Assembly (NCBI GenBank): GCA_026260175.1
Contig: JAKCWW010000503.1
Location: 42,135-106,134 of the forward strand
DNA from: Reticulitermes lucifugus
Taxonomy: Eukaryota > Arthropoda > Insecta > Blattodea > Rhinotermitidae
Direction of reading: 5' to 3'
Length of the DNA stretch: 64,000 nucleotides
A program made the position numbers and the translations under genes. Every line of letters starts with the position of its first letter. Position 1 is the stretch's first letter. Under the pieces are notes generated by a model. It saw only the letters and a list, made by a program, of their open reading frames with translations, did not search any database and was not told the origin of the DNA. This document shows positions 36,051 to 48,084 of the stretch, one piece after another.

Positions 36051-37640
36051 TTTCGTCTTTTGAATATGGGTTTCACGTATAAACAACTGCAGTCACGCCC
36101 TAATTAAGTGTAATATAACTTACACAGTTCAAAGAAAAGACACGTGCCACTAACAAACTGCATAAAACCACTAACATTAATCTTAATACTGGGCATGGGG
36201 AACAAAGAAAGGCACCTTGCTCTTTTTAACTAAATAGTTGCACAATAATGGTTTATATCATTATAGACAATGGTATGTCTCAATATTTTCCCCCATATTA
36301 TATTGATATGGCCTTTACACAAACTCTAAGTTATAATGAAATATGAGATAATAAAACGGTTAGAAGGGTTATATCCTTACATTTGGTTTCGTCTCCAGTC
36401 CAGGACATCTACCGAAGAAATATGTCATCAAAGTAAAGTAAGATCACGTTAATTTGAATTTATGGGATTTTGATGACAGGCCCGTTACTGGTTTTGGCAC
36501 TGTCATCACCTTAGTTCTATTATACCATAACGTTCTGAAAACCTGGCCTATCTTCTTCTTTAGATAGAAATGCGGTTAGTAGAGACGGCTAGTCTCTATC
36601 AGAAAAAGAATATAAAGACCAACTCTTTCAAACCGACCTACCAGACCAGAATCCTTCTCCCAGCTTCTATATTAGGACGTAAAATGACTCATTTTGTTTA
36701 ATATGTTGGTGTAATAAGCCTAGGACTATGGAAAAATTCAAAACATTAGTCAAGCCTATTGGAATTATAACCCACATTCCCAATGTATGGACGTCCTGAT
36801 ACACTGGCGTAATTGCTGGCATTTACTGGCAGCCTTACAGTCAGTACACAGACTGGAGTACACGAGGTGCATCGAGAGATTAGACATTCTTGCACGCATC
36901 ACCATAGATCCCCGCTGCCCCTTGAACCTGCACGTAACAAGCACCATGACGAACACGAACTGCCGAATAAGAACGCTGTAACCATACCACCCCCCCCCCC
37001 GCTCCCTACCTCAATGAACCATGCTGTGACATATGACATGCTTTTGTCCACTGACATCTTAATCCCCCCCGTACTCTCAGCGCGTGTGATATATACAGAA
37101 ACATACTTATTAATTACTGTAGCAGAAACCCTTCATCTCGTTTCCCCCTCCCCTACGACATTCATTCGTACTTGCCAACACCAACCGCTGCCTACAGTGC
37201 AGGTCATCATAGAATGGACGCCGTTATGTTACTTCTATCAGTGGTGGCAGATGCAAACTCCGCGAGTAGCCAGACCAAGTAATAACTCTGTGCATCCCAC
37301 AGTTAAAATGCTGGATGTGCAAGCAATAGGTTAAACAGAAAGGAGATGACTTGAAATTGTGGACGGGGGAAGCAATTTTAAGTTTCTTCCTTGCGTGATA
37401 GCGCATCAGCTTCATATTCCAGATTCGACGTCATGAGAATCTCCTCCAATTGGCTCTGCTTTTAAAAGTAAGAGAAAAAATTTACTTTTGGCATTTACGG
37501 AGCAATCTGCATTAAATTTTAGGCTTAGGCTAAACCTGCACAGTGTTTTTCACTGATAAACTTTATAGTGCTCATTCCGTGCACTGTCGATGCCCAATGC
37601 ACAACACTCAGACCAACAAAATGCACAATAATATTCCTTA
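36051..37640. other. Intergenic DNA containing the longest open frame
   Basis: A 173-codon plus frame (36813-37334) is the longest in the window. It is proline-, threonine- and histidine-rich because of C-rich DNA (C12 run near 36990). It overlaps frames on both strands and shows no domain, so it is not called as a gene. Confidence 0.4.
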
Positions 37641-37664
37641 GATATTTATATTACAACATCACAT

Positions 37665-37725
37665 TGAATATTTCTACACGTTTCGATCACCATGGGATCA
37701 TCATCAGGGAATCAAATCAAAGGTA
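37665..37725. repeat. Single arm of the CTACRYGTTTCG foldback family
   Basis: TTCTACACGTTTCGATCACC followed by ATGGGATCATCATCAGGG has the motif order of the arms at 20238, 35198 and 62017. A partner arm was not found nearby. Confidence 0.45.
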
Positions 37726-38639
37726 CACCGCGCATAAACAAACTAGCAAACTTTGCATAGAGTAGAAAGGTGTAAAAAGGCTAAACAGTTAAAATGTGCC
37801 TGTATTCTAACTTGTGTAGGTATATTGAAGCTGAAACAATGTCCAAATTATGACTGTCACAAAAGTATGAGAGTTTTTGGCCTGCACGTGACATAAGCAC
37901 ACAAAGAACCGTGTTACTATCATCTGCCTTATCTCAAATAGTGGCATTCGAAGTAAATCAAAGTGATGTTTGCTTCAAGTTTCGTGTCCTTCAAACTCAG
38001 ATTATCATTTGATTTTCAGATCCTGGTAAAGTGACAACCCATGACGTAAATGCACCTATATCTTGCTAGCACACTGGGTACTGAAAACGTAGGCTAAAAA
38101 ATTGATAAACGTAATAAGATGGTATTATTATTCATTTCCTCCTTCTCCTTCCCCTCTTCATTTCTGCCTTTAAACCTATTCTGACTTCCGTATCTATCAA
38201 TATTGCTTCTGCCTCTTACACGAAACATAAAAATATATTTATTACTGTCTATGCTGGCATTTAATTAAGCTAGTGTTACACACATATAATTCCTCAACAT
38301 ACCGGAATATGAAATGTTTGTCTGACTTTGTTATTACTACAAACTGTCTCAATAAACCATCGGATGGTACTGTTTTATGGACTATAAGAACCGTAATTTA
38401 ACACACCATTAATGCCTAGTGTTTCCTGTTCTACAGCCAGGTGTAGCTGACCATCGCTATGTTTCAGCAATAAGTTACATGCCAACTATCTCAACCACTC
38501 GGAACTGCACAAAGGAGGCAACCGAAAATGAGGCTGAATCTCTTGCAATTTCAACTAGAAAAGTTGCAATAATGCAACACCGAACACCCAAAGTCTCATA
38601 GGACCGAAAACCTCTGTACACAAATTACTTTACATTGTA

Positions 38640-38970
38640 CGCTGTTAAGTTGATGTACAATCGAGGGAGGAATCGTGGTTCTATTCCCGGCAGAAACACG
38701 AGACTCGTCTCTTCTCCGAAACATCCAGATCGACACCGGGGACCACCCGGGGCGACTGAATTTATTTCAGCTATTGGGAATTCCCACTGGTTCGTTGAAA
38801 GACATATCCCCTCGACCCTTTCCGTAGCCCTGCTTTGTCAAAATTCTTGCAAATTTCCTATACAATCGACACCACTTCAACGACCACTTGAACCAATTTC
38901 AGTCACCTTGATGAAGAAGGAAACATGTTGTTCCTCCGAAACGTCTGACGAGACTCACTATCCCACACAG
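38640..38970 (+). repeat. Degraded SINE-like head and foldback-like arm
   Basis: GGTTCTATTCCCGGCAG (about 38673) resembles a B box with the SINE-style GGCAG continuation. CACCGGGGACCACCCGGGGC follows. At 38905-38965 CTTGATGAAGAAGGAAACAT and CCTCCGAAACGTCTGACGAG have the GAAACGT..GAAG pattern of the foldback arms. Both parts are diverged. The 130-codon frame across them is therefore doubtful. Confidence 0.35.
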
Positions 38971-39239
38971 TACAAGAAATCGAAGACCATAATCTGTGTA
39001 GCCTATAGTCTATATTCCACAAATTAACAAAGAACAGACTTTCTCATAGAAGACAGAGTGACGTCGGTAAGCAATGACGCTGGGAAATCTAACGATCGAC
39101 ATTTCTCTTATCATGCAGCTAATTTCCATAAACTTTGTTAAAATGTAGAAAGTAAAAGAGTGAAAACGTAGATTTAGTATAAACTTAAATACCTGACTTA
39201 AGAAGAACTTCCTTGTTCATAGTTCCCAGGCAAGATGGC

Positions 39240-39560
39240 AGATCTAAACCTTCTTCAGGCTTTCCCCAAGGCGAAACGAACCCCCATCCACCCACTACAC
39301 CCATTTCACAACCCTACTTACGGTACTTAGAAGTGATTTACGTATGCAATTTCCCTTCTTCGCCCCTACTCTACGAACACTTACACTATCCCTTAAACCC
39401 ACCCCATCTTTACCCTTCTTCCTTACCTAAAACCTTCTCTTCTACCCAAAACTTCCACTTTGCAAAACCTCAACTCATCCAGCCCTCTCTTATTTCCTGC
39501 ACCAAAACCCCTTTACACAAAGTACACCCAACTTCAAAACTTAAGGAGCAGACACAACAC
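39240..39560. other. C-rich, G-poor strand-asymmetric block
   Basis: On the plus strand the block is dominated by C, T and A with very little G (for example CCCACCCCATCTTTACCCTT). It is open for 127 codons (39213-39596), giving a P/S/T/L-rich peptide with no recognised domain. It lies just upstream of the LINE relic at 39690 and could be part of an older retroelement. Confidence 0.35.
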
Positions 39561-39689
39561 GATTTGAGGATTATTGTGCAAAAAATATTTTTATGAATTA
39601 ATAAATTAATACAATTAATAACAACAATTACTTGGAATGCACAGCGCCATACGAAAGAGAAACAATGTTACAAAAAAAGAACAAATTTT

Positions 39690-40085
39690 TTAGAGTTAAC
39701 GGGAATTATCATTCAAGTTCCAAAGCCTTCCAAATTCCGGAAGCAAACCACACTACAAATATATAACACGTTAGAAATACCGACCCAACTGTATGGCAGT
39801 GAAATTTGGACAATAAAGTAACAAGATAAATCCAGACTCACAGCAGCAGAGATGAAAAATTTGATACCAACAGCAACATACATGCTCTTTGAACGCAAAA
39901 GAAATCACAATAATTTGAAAGAACTTAAAGACACAACCAATTTCGAGAAAAATCAATAACTACAAAAATAAGTAGGTAAATAGAATGGACAGATCAAGAC
40001 TCCCGCAGGCTGTTATGAAATATCAGCCTGTGGGATAAAGGAACCCAGAACGCCCATTAACAGACTTCTGGATTGTAATACCGAG
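39690..40085 (+). pseudogene. LINE ORF2 C-terminal relic
   Basis: In a shifting plus-strand frame one reads EIPTQLYGSEIWTIK, a stop, QDKSRLTAAEMKNLIPTATY, MLFERKRNH and later a remnant of the 'GRP..RLL' tail (NRLLDC). The order LYGSE.WT, then TAAEM, is typical of the region just after reverse transcriptase in LINEs of the kind at 53470. There are several in-frame stops and no catalytic core, so it is a 5'-truncated dead copy. Confidence 0.7.
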
Positions 40086-42155
40086 GGCATGATAATGATA
40101 TTGATGAAGACGTTGGAAAATGACGTTTGCTATGTCCCGAGTTTCGAATGGATTTTTTGCATGTGCAAACATAGCAATATGGTTATTTAAATGCGAGCAA
40201 TTCACTGAGAAGAAAGATGCAACGCCGTTTTTATTTAGGACTAAAACTACTGACCATTTAGAGCACAGTGGTTACTGCTCATATCGCCACATAACATATT
40301 TGCGCATTTTATGTGTGTTTATGTGTTTCCAGTCTCACAGAAAACATGAATTATTGTCCCAAACAACTTTTAACTGATTGGCTTTGTGGTCGTGATGCAA
40401 TCTGTTCTCTGTCAGTTAGAAACCGAAATTATATATATATATATTATTTAGATGAATTTTAAGCTTCACAGTGTTGATGTCTGTTACACCTGACTCTAGG
40501 AGCTCAAATAGAGAGATGAATAAATGTTTTCAATCCTAATAACTATGGTGATTAAAAAGATAAAAAGAGGGATTTCCTTTCGAGTTCTTTGATCAAATTA
40601 TGATACTTCTAAAAATATTCGGCCATTGATGGCTGAGATATAAATTGTATACTGTGTCATTCCGTAGCTTCTCGTTGTTTAAAGTTAAATGCTACAGGTT
40701 ATTATCTTCTAAATTTTACTCGTGTATTTCACCCAAAACAAGTACCTACCACAGTTCATTTTTGGGTAATTTTATACAAAATCTTAATTATATTTTCAAC
40801 ATTTAGTGAATATGTTTTACACAATAATATTTTTAAATGTGTACTTAACGCTTAAGGAAGAAATTACAGTAGTAGCCTTATCGCTGTTACTTCTATACAT
40901 TAGCCTGTTAGTGGTGTTAAATTATTAATATTGAAATATTAATAAACGAAAAAACACTCCCCTAACCCTTAAGTCAAGAGTGATACTGAGTGTGTGAGTA
41001 CTACTACTAATATTACTACTACTACTACTAATAATAATACCACCAATACTACTACTACCACTACCACCACAACACCTTGATGATGCGATTATACATTCTA
41101 GCTAGCATAGTTCTTACACACAGTCATTAATAGGGCCTTGGGAACGTACTTTCATTCTGACCTATTGAATATCTTTTGCGTATGAAGTCACATACTGGTC
41201 TCGACTGGCCAGAAAATTTATTTCTTACTTCAACCGTTATCCGTGCTCGCTGCAACCATCATGGATGCACGAGTAATTAGTTTTGACTTTCTACTGAGTC
41301 AGTTCCTTACAGCCATTTATATTAATAGACTTTAAAGTTACATATATTTGTTCTACCGATTTCAACTTGTAGTCGAAAAGATACGTAACTCAAGATATAA
41401 ATGCAGAAGAATACGTTTATCAGACTAATATAATGCTCGTTGAGTTTTATCGGGTAACACTAGCACTTGAGAAGTTTGCTTTCTCTGCTATTGTACAAGT
41501 ATGCCTTCAACGCAAAAATTTGTGGAACTTCTTGAAGAAGTGTTGAAAGTTCTATATCACCTCAAGCAGCAAATATTTACCTTTAAATCCATAAACAAAT
41601 ACGTGAGCTGCATTATTAGTTTTATTAATTGTGTTAATTATTACTAATCTTGTTATGTTTGTTCAAACTCTCCAACAAGTAGTAGAAAACATCCTTTCTT
41701 GCTCCAGTAAGCGCAGTTTTGTTAGCCAATTTCGGGGCGCTAAAGTGATCCGAATTTTTAAGCTATAAATATACCTGCAATATTCAAGGGATTGACGTCA
41801 GAGCTGAACTGATATAAGCCCTGATTTTTCCCTAAAATTCGTATTCTGCAACGTTTATTTGCGACAAGAACAGAATGAAGTTCAGTAGCAGGTCGAAACT
41901 ACCACCTACGTTTTGGTCATAAAGACGAAAATCTTAATATCGCATTTTGATCAGCCTGGAGTCGAATCCAATTCATTTAGTGGAAGTTTAGTAGCAACTT
42001 TATAGTCTGTGGACTTTCAACAATCACTTTAATTCCTAATAACCTTCTCAAAGTACAAAGACACATACCTACGTACGTATAATTGTCGATGTTACACTAC
42101 ATGAAATGCCTACTCAAGACAGATGTACAATAGGCCTATCCATATATATTATCGA
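40086..42155. other. AT-rich intergenic DNA
   Basis: No recognised gene or repeat apart from an (AT) run near 40430-40444 and the trinucleotide tract at 40999-41072. Confidence 0.4.
40999..41072. repeat. (ACT/AAT/ACC)n compound microsatellite
   Basis: Interrupted ACT, AAT and ACC triplets; same kind of tract as 44981-45097. Confidence 0.9.
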
Positions 42156-42160
42156 TTCAC

Positions 42161-42507
42161 AGGCGCGTTCGCAAAATTTCATTAAAATCTGACACAAATA
42201 AAAGAAACTTTGCATAAAGACCTATATACATTTATGAGAATATGTAGCGCAATTGTTCTTAGAATGAAGAATGTTTCACATAAAATTTGTAGAGAATATC
42301 TAAACACATTTTATGTATCTTTTTCACAAAAATCGTGCCGTTTATGAGATAATGTGGAAAAATATGGTAGAACCAGACAGGCCACAGATGACAATGTAAT
42401 ACAGCGCATGCCCTTTGCATGTTGGATAACTAAGGCCACAGACACACACTCAGAATATGTAATACTTATTGCTTGTCCACAGCAACAATTGTTACGTGAA
42501 CTTGCCC
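42161..42507 (+). mobile_element. MITE copy 3, internally deleted
   Basis: The left end AGGCGCGTTCG is intact. The right end GTGAACTTGCCCC is a decayed form of CGAACGCGCCT. The interior follows copy 2 (TTTCATTAAAATCTGACACA, CGTGCCGTTTATGAGATAAT, GGAAAAATATGGTAGAACCA). About 145 bp present after the left terminus in copy 2 (roughly 21355-21498) is missing here, so this is a deletion derivative of about 347 bp. Confidence 0.8.
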
Positions 42508-43730
42508 CAATATTACGTTTATATGTACATTGCCTCTATTGTTGTAGATTTATACAGTCAATTGTATCACTATTATTGCTGTCATTGTTATTTTATATTT
42601 GTGACAAACTTATTAACTGTATTTTACGTTGTATTCACCGTGCATCGTTATATAACTGATTATCATTCACCAACAAATCTACAAATTCCAGCGTCTTAAG
42701 GAGAAGATACATAAGACCAATGCAGCAATATGGTTCAACAAAATATGCAGAAGATGGCAATATAGATTGCCGAAATACATATAGGGGAAATCCTTTAATA
42801 AAGTAATTAGTGAAAAAATTATCTTTGTGCATTTGTTGGTGAATGATAATCAGTTATTAACTGTACTTAATTCAAGTTATTTGTGCCCTGAATCTTTCAG
42901 ATATAACCTAAAATTTTTATGTCTCTATATTTATAATTGATTACGTACTAAAAATGTTCCACACAGCATGTGCAGATACGTTTTTGGTCTAGCTCTTTAC
43001 AAACATCACATTCCTTAGGGAAAAATGTTCAATTTCATCGCCAGTAAACCGAAAGGTAACGAAAACTTTCACACGGCCACCATGTTGTTATTTAAATTCT
43101 GCAAAATTATTAGCTTAACAAAAGTTGAATGTCCTCCCAAGGTCCATTAACAAAATTTTTTTCCAAAACATTTACAAGCCTATAAACTACACACCTCTAG
43201 CGTCCCTTCCACTTACAAATGGCCGACGAGTTAATTTGTAACTATTTGTACGAAATAAAAATGTGGCGGCTTCTAGTGGCGTAACAAGTACCTTGAAACT
43301 TCATAAATTAGATCAAAAGTTGAAATGGTGGACACACATACAAGCAGACAAAATGGGTATCTCATAAGCTTATCCACTGCAGTCCAGTAAGACAATGAGG
43401 TAACCTTTGGTCGAAAAATGTTGTCATAGAAATACACGAATATACTACAGTATGAGTTACGTATGTGGTAATAAACTGTAGCTTTCTGAGTCACATTACT
43501 CATTATACATTCAAGCTCACATCATTATGTGATATCGACGAAGCCTAAACAAGGGGATGTAACACAGACGAACGTATGATGGGATTTGATACCGATTTTG
43601 GAGTGCTCATTACCGATGCCATAGCAAAAATATATGAAAACAGAAATGGTTGAAATTATACACCAACAAAATTTGGAAAATACAAGAAAAGTACATGAAA
43701 ATTTGCTACATGAGAGAATATCACTGTCTT
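42508..43730. other. Intergenic DNA, no recognised feature
   Basis: Small frames only. CACCAACAAATC (42669) and its reverse complement GTTGGTGAATG (42837) form a loose inverted pair without other signs of an element. Confidence 0.35.
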
Positions 43731-43734
43731 CTGG

Positions 43735-44030
43735 TGAGTCGGGATAGCTTAGACTGTATGGCATAAGGATCGGACAAACGAGGAATTGCAGCAAGGTACG
43801 AGGCAGAGGCAAAGTATTTCTCTTCTTCCCAGCATCCAGATTGGCTCTAGGGCAAACCGGGCTCCTATTTAATGGACATCCGTGTTGCTCTCCCGGAGTA
43901 TAAAGCGGTCGGGGCGTGAAGCTGACCACTCACCTCCATGAGTAGAGTCATGCCTCCACCCCCGCCCCATCTCCCCCACCCGCTATGTCTCCAGGGCGCG
44001 TACAGACGCAACATTAATTCACCTTTACCG
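43735..44030 (+). repeat. SINE1, diverged full-length copy
   Basis: GAGTCGGGATAGCTTAGACT resembles the head with a degraded A box. The 3' half is clear: GTATAAAGCGGTCGGGGCGT, GAAGCTGACCACTCACCTCC, CATGAGTAGAGTCATGCCTCC and a CACCTTTACC end. The B box is not recognisable. Confidence 0.6.
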
Positions 44031-44039
44031 TATTCCTGA

Positions 44040-44195
44040 ATGTAACATCTTATAGCCATGTCGAATGGTGCCCGTATCTCTGAGAAACTTGCTACCTCTA
44101 TCTTCAGGACAGAAGTACAGCACATTCCTCCGAAAATTTGACGCCTATTTGCCAGGCGACAAGGCGTCATATCCCAGAAGACCGTAATATACAAG
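44040..44195 (-). repeat. Widespread insect dispersed repeat, relic
   Basis: The minus-strand frame reads VFWDMTPCRLANRRQIFGGM, CCTSVL, then VASFSEIRAPF. I recall translations of this kind ('..FWDMTPCRL.., FGG.CC..') from a repeat found in many insect transcripts. On the DNA it has CTTCAGGACAGAAGTACAGC and CCTCCGAAAATTTGACGCC, the CTTCAG..GTTTCG order of the foldback arms. The 109-codon frame at 43865 is this repeat plus SINE1. Confidence 0.55.
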
Positions 44196-44980
44196 AACTT
44201 TGAAATTTTCCAGGGAGGTTTTCTGTTATAAGAACAATTTTGACTGCACTGTACTTTGCAAACTAAACTTGGCGAAACTTATGGCCATGAGGCAACCTTA
44301 GCTTACATTCTCCTTGCTCCCCACACTCACACACCGGTCCAATGTTCCGCGCACCATTCTATAATTAAACAACCGTTTTAATTAACACAGTAAATTACAT
44401 CTTAAATTAAATTCCCTTATCATATATATGTTCGTGGTGTAGTTACAGCGTATATCTTTCCTGGTTACTGCAGCATCTTTCCAATTAGAACATGTGTGAA
44501 TTAAAATACGAATTTTATGCTGCAAGTAAAAACTTCAACATACAAAAAGGTTTCAAAATGTCGACTGGAGTGTATAACAATGCATTCCAAAGCAGCAGTT
44601 TTTCCACTCTGTGTTAAATTTTAATTATGGTTCATAATTACTTATAATAAAAGTCGCGCATCTATGCTGTTATTGATGAATCTCTAGCAAAACCATTTAA
44701 ATATTTTGATGCATAAAATTCGGAAAAATAATATAAGCCTGTACATAATTCAGCTCCTACAACACACACAAAAACTCCGTCTACACTGCAAAAACGAGTT
44801 CGTTAATGCTGTGTAGGAAAATGAACGATGTTTATTCTCAGAACCGTATGAAGTCATTACACATAATATGAGGAAAATTTCTTATTGTTTAATGTCGAAG
44901 CACTTGGTATGTATCAGCTAATATTTGACACCTTTCTTTAAGGACCTGACAAGTTAATAAGACTCCTAAATAAGAACATA
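44196..44980. other. AT-rich intergenic DNA
   Basis: No open frame or repeat recognised. Confidence 0.4.
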
Positions 44981-45042
44981 CTACTACTACTACTACTACT
45001 ACTACTACCAACACCACCACCACTACTACTACTACTACTATC

Positions 45043-45078
<36 letters not shown>

Positions 45079-45097
45079 GCTAATAATAATAATAATA
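44981..45097. repeat. (ACT/ACC/AAT)n microsatellite, 117 bp
   Basis: Blocks of ACT triplets alternate with ACC-rich blocks and end in AAT triplets. On the minus strand it reads as a long run of valines (108-codon frame 44889-45215), which is an artefact. Confidence 0.95.
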
Positions 45098-45132
45098 TCG
45101 AAGCCACGAATTTAGGCTTACGGGTACCCAAG

Positions 45133-45157
45133 TTTTTTTTTTTTTTTGGGGGGGGGG
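45133..45157. repeat. Homopolymer pair, T15 then G10
   Basis: Adjacent T and G runs; an assembly-sensitive spot. Confidence 0.85.
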
Positions 45158-45742
45158 CGGTACGGCTTAAGGAAAAAGTGCATTGGAAAAAACGTGTGTG
45201 CTTCATTTTCCTCATACATGTCGCCCGAAATATTTTTCGCTTATAAAAATGTTTAGCTAGTTACGCTCTAGATGCCTGCAGAAATGTATTTAACAGGCCA
45301 CTTATCTTTGACAGATTTCAATCAACACTGGAATATGTCGCCAAAATGTAGTAAAACTCAATAATAAATGACATTGTAAATTCTTTCAATGGTTCTCTCT
45401 TTGTCACGTGCAGACAGAAGAAAAGGTAGATTGCAAATTTAAAAGCCAATCTGGACGTACAATTACATCACCTAACTTTCCACTAACCCATGTGAAACAG
45501 AATCTTGTTTTTACCAACAATAATTCTAATTCCACACGTCATAAATTCTTAATGACAACATTCTTTAAAACTTAACATCAACAATATTTACAAATTATAA
45601 AGGACTTCAAGTACCAGATTTTACAAAAGTTGCCAAATAATAAGTAAAAATAGAGATGACACAGCATCTGTTCGAATATAATTTTAAAATGAAAATTTCT
45701 TACGCTCATTAAGCATTATCTCTTGGTAACGGAACAAGGCCG

Positions 45743-46094
45743 ATTCCAGTGGCCGCGCGGTCTAAGGAGTGGGTCTGCGGCCGCTCGCTTACTGGGTTTG
45801 TGGGTTCGAATTCCGCCGGGGGCATGGATGTCTGTCTCTTGTGAGTGTTGTGTGTTGTCANNNNNNNNNNNNNNNNNNNNNNNNNNNNNNNNNNNNNNNN
45901 NNNNNNNNNNATGGATGTCTGTCTCTTGTGAGTGTTGTGTGTTGTCAGGTAGTGGTCTCTGCGACGAGCTGGTTACTCGTCCAGAGGAGTTCTACTGAGT
46001 GCCGTGTGTCTAAGAAGTATGTGATCGTGAAGCCTCGAAAAATGAGGAGGCCTAGGCCCCCGAGGGGCTGTCGAGCCATTGAAAAAAAAACGGA
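45743..46094 (+). repeat. SINE2, class II tRNA-like head, split by an assembly gap
   Basis: The head AGTGGCCGCGCGGTCTAAGG looks like the A-box region of a class II (Leu/Ser-type) tRNA, and GTGGGTTCGAATTCC (about 45800-45814) is the B box. The body continues GGTAGTGGTCTCTGCGACGA, GAGTGCCGTGTGTCTAAG, TGAGGAGGCCTAGGCCCCCG and ends with GAGCCATTGAAAAAAAAAC. A second 3' part is at 13630. The gap 45861-45910 interrupts it with the same 37 bp on both sides, so the true element is probably shorter by that amount. The 91- and 138-codon frames crossing the gap are not genes. Confidence 0.85.
45861..45910. other. Assembly gap, 50 N
   Basis: Exactly 50 N. The 37 bp before it (45824-45860) are identical to the 37 bp after it (45911-45947). 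Confidence 0.99.
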
Positions 46095-47574
46095 ACAGGA
46101 CAAATCAGAACTTAGCCATCTCAAGGTAACCAAATTCATCATCATAACGTACAGACTATTTGAAGTTCCTTTTAGTGTCATTTGAGAGTTTAGACAGACT
46201 TTTACTATCAACATACACAAACTTCCCTGAGGTCCTGAACTTTTGGAACTTACGTGCATAAATGAGATAGTTTTCGTCATACAAGTACCAGGGAAACAAG
46301 TAATTAACGGAAAGATACGTGTGAACTGAAAGAACAGAGAGAGGACTGTGACAGTGAAGGAGTAAAAAAGGGAAATCCAAAACGAAATTTAAAATGCGGG
46401 ATTTGAAATGATGAAGTAGTAAGAGAAACAGAAAATAACATGGAATCAGTCTTTAAAGTGAAGCGAATAAGGGGGGGGGGCTCAATACGGAAATTGGGTA
46501 AGAAAGAGAGGGAAGGTAAGAAGACAAAATGCATGTCGCAGGTGGAGGAAAGGAAACTTCTTTTCCCAGAATTGAAAATGCTTTAGTTTATGTTACAGGC
46601 TGTTATGGGCAACTTATACCAACTGGAAGCTTCGACAAATGCTTATGCCGCTCGTGTTCCTTCTATAGTTCCATTTTAGTTAACCACATCTTGAACAAGC
46701 GTTAAGTTACCAATGTACACATGTTTATACACTGTAAGCTACTTATCCCTTTATGTTACAGTCTTCTAAGTAGTTGACGCAATGCACAAAAGTTGATTCA
46801 CGGCTACAGTTTCAATACATCCTTTTCACATTATAATAATTTACTCTTCTCCCATCTATACCCACGTCTCCTGGAGTGGTATCTACTTTTAAAATCTCCC
46901 GACTCAGTTTTTTGTATGCATTTCCCATTTTCTGCTTTCATTCGAGTACAACGTGTTCCAGTCGTCTCATCCTCGCTTGTTTGGTCACTTTAACGATATT
47001 TTACGGATACAAAATAACAAAGCGACTAATTACGTCATTTTCACTTCATCCCTGCGATATCTGTAGGGTTGATTAAAACTTAAGTCTTCTGCGACGTTAG
47101 GCCGCGTCGGCTGATAAACTCGTAGTTACCGACGTTCAGGAGGCACTACAACGCTCCGCCATGTCTGTAAATATTTACCAGCCGGTAAGGCATAACATTC
47201 TAGAACGCGTTGATATTCATCTTCCTGTCTGTCTCTTACAGCTTCACATAGCTCGGTTCTCCTCGGTATTTTTTCTCAAACACCTTCAAGCTCTTCTTCC
47301 TTCACGATGAAAAAACTACGTTCACACCCATGTACAAAACAGAAGTTAAAATAATAGCTCTCTGTCATTATCCCCATATTCAGTAAATGACAATAGAGCT
47401 TCTGACTATTATTCAGTCGATTTATGGGCTGTCGAGCTGGGAAAGTGTACAAGTGTAATCGGCGCTCTCTTATCAACATACAGTAGCAAAATCTGGTTTG
47501 AAAAGGAAATAAACGTTACATGTTTGTAAGGATTCGCAACACAACCGCCACAGTCACTCCTGTCAACAGATATA
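46095..47574. other. Intergenic DNA with a degraded foldback arm
   Basis: 47075-47165 has CTTCTGCGACGTTAGGCCGC, CGTAGTTACCGACGTTCAGG and AGGCACTACAACG, a diverged arm of the family at 50232 and 18794. A G10 run lies near 46471. Frames on both strands have no identity. Confidence 0.4.
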
Positions 47575-47579
47575 AAGCA

Positions 47580-47850
47580 TTATAGCGACTCGCTACGGGC
47601 TGAACGGTCCGGGAATCAAATCCCTGTGGGGGTTGGGCAGATTTTCCACACCCGTACAGACCGGTTCTGGGGCCCACTCAGCCTCCTGTAAAAAGGGTAC
47701 CGGGTCTCCTTCCTGGAGGTAAAGCGGCCAGGGCGTGACGTTCACCACCCACCCCCATAAAACGCCGAGGTTAAATAAAGAGTAGAGCTATACCTCTACG
47801 CCCCCTCTCGGTCTTTATGGCTTGTTCTAGGGTGAAATTTGTTTTCACCT
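47580..47850 (+). repeat. SINE1, 5'-truncated
   Basis: It begins inside the head (TATAGCGACTCGCTACGGGC), just after the A box, and keeps the B-box region (GGGAATCAAATCCC), GGGCAGATTTTCCACACCCG, GGTACCGGGTCTCC, GGTAAAGCGGCCAGGGCGTG, CGCCGAGGTTAAATAAAGAG and GGTGAAATTTG. The loss of the 5' end is typical of retroposed copies. Confidence 0.88.
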
Positions 47851-48084
47851 TTTTTGATAAATTTTCTGATTATTTACTGGCTACGCTATGAACTTGCAAA
47901 GTCGAGGAAGTGTCAGTGCAACCAGACCAGGGAGGACGAGTTGAGTGAGTGTGAAGAGAATAACATAGGCCTAATTTCGGATTCCATAACAGGCAAGAAG
48001 TTTCTTATCTAGCTAACCATCTCTCAGCTACTCAAAAAAAAAAGATTCTGTTTCACAAAGGTAGGTTTTAGTATTTGGTTACTA

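Noticed and set aside
36813-37334. 173-codon plus-strand frame, the longest in the window
   Set aside because: Composition follows C-rich DNA, other frames overlap on both strands, and there is no domain, signal peptide or repeat identity.
40999-41072. CRISPR-like spaced repeats
   Set aside because: Simple triplet repeat with no spacers; the genome is eukaryotic in character.
43525-43929. 134-codon minus frame
   Set aside because: Partly formed by SINE1 sequence; the rest has no identity.
44889-45215. 108-codon minus frame with a long valine run
   Set aside because: Translation of the ACT/ACC microsatellite.
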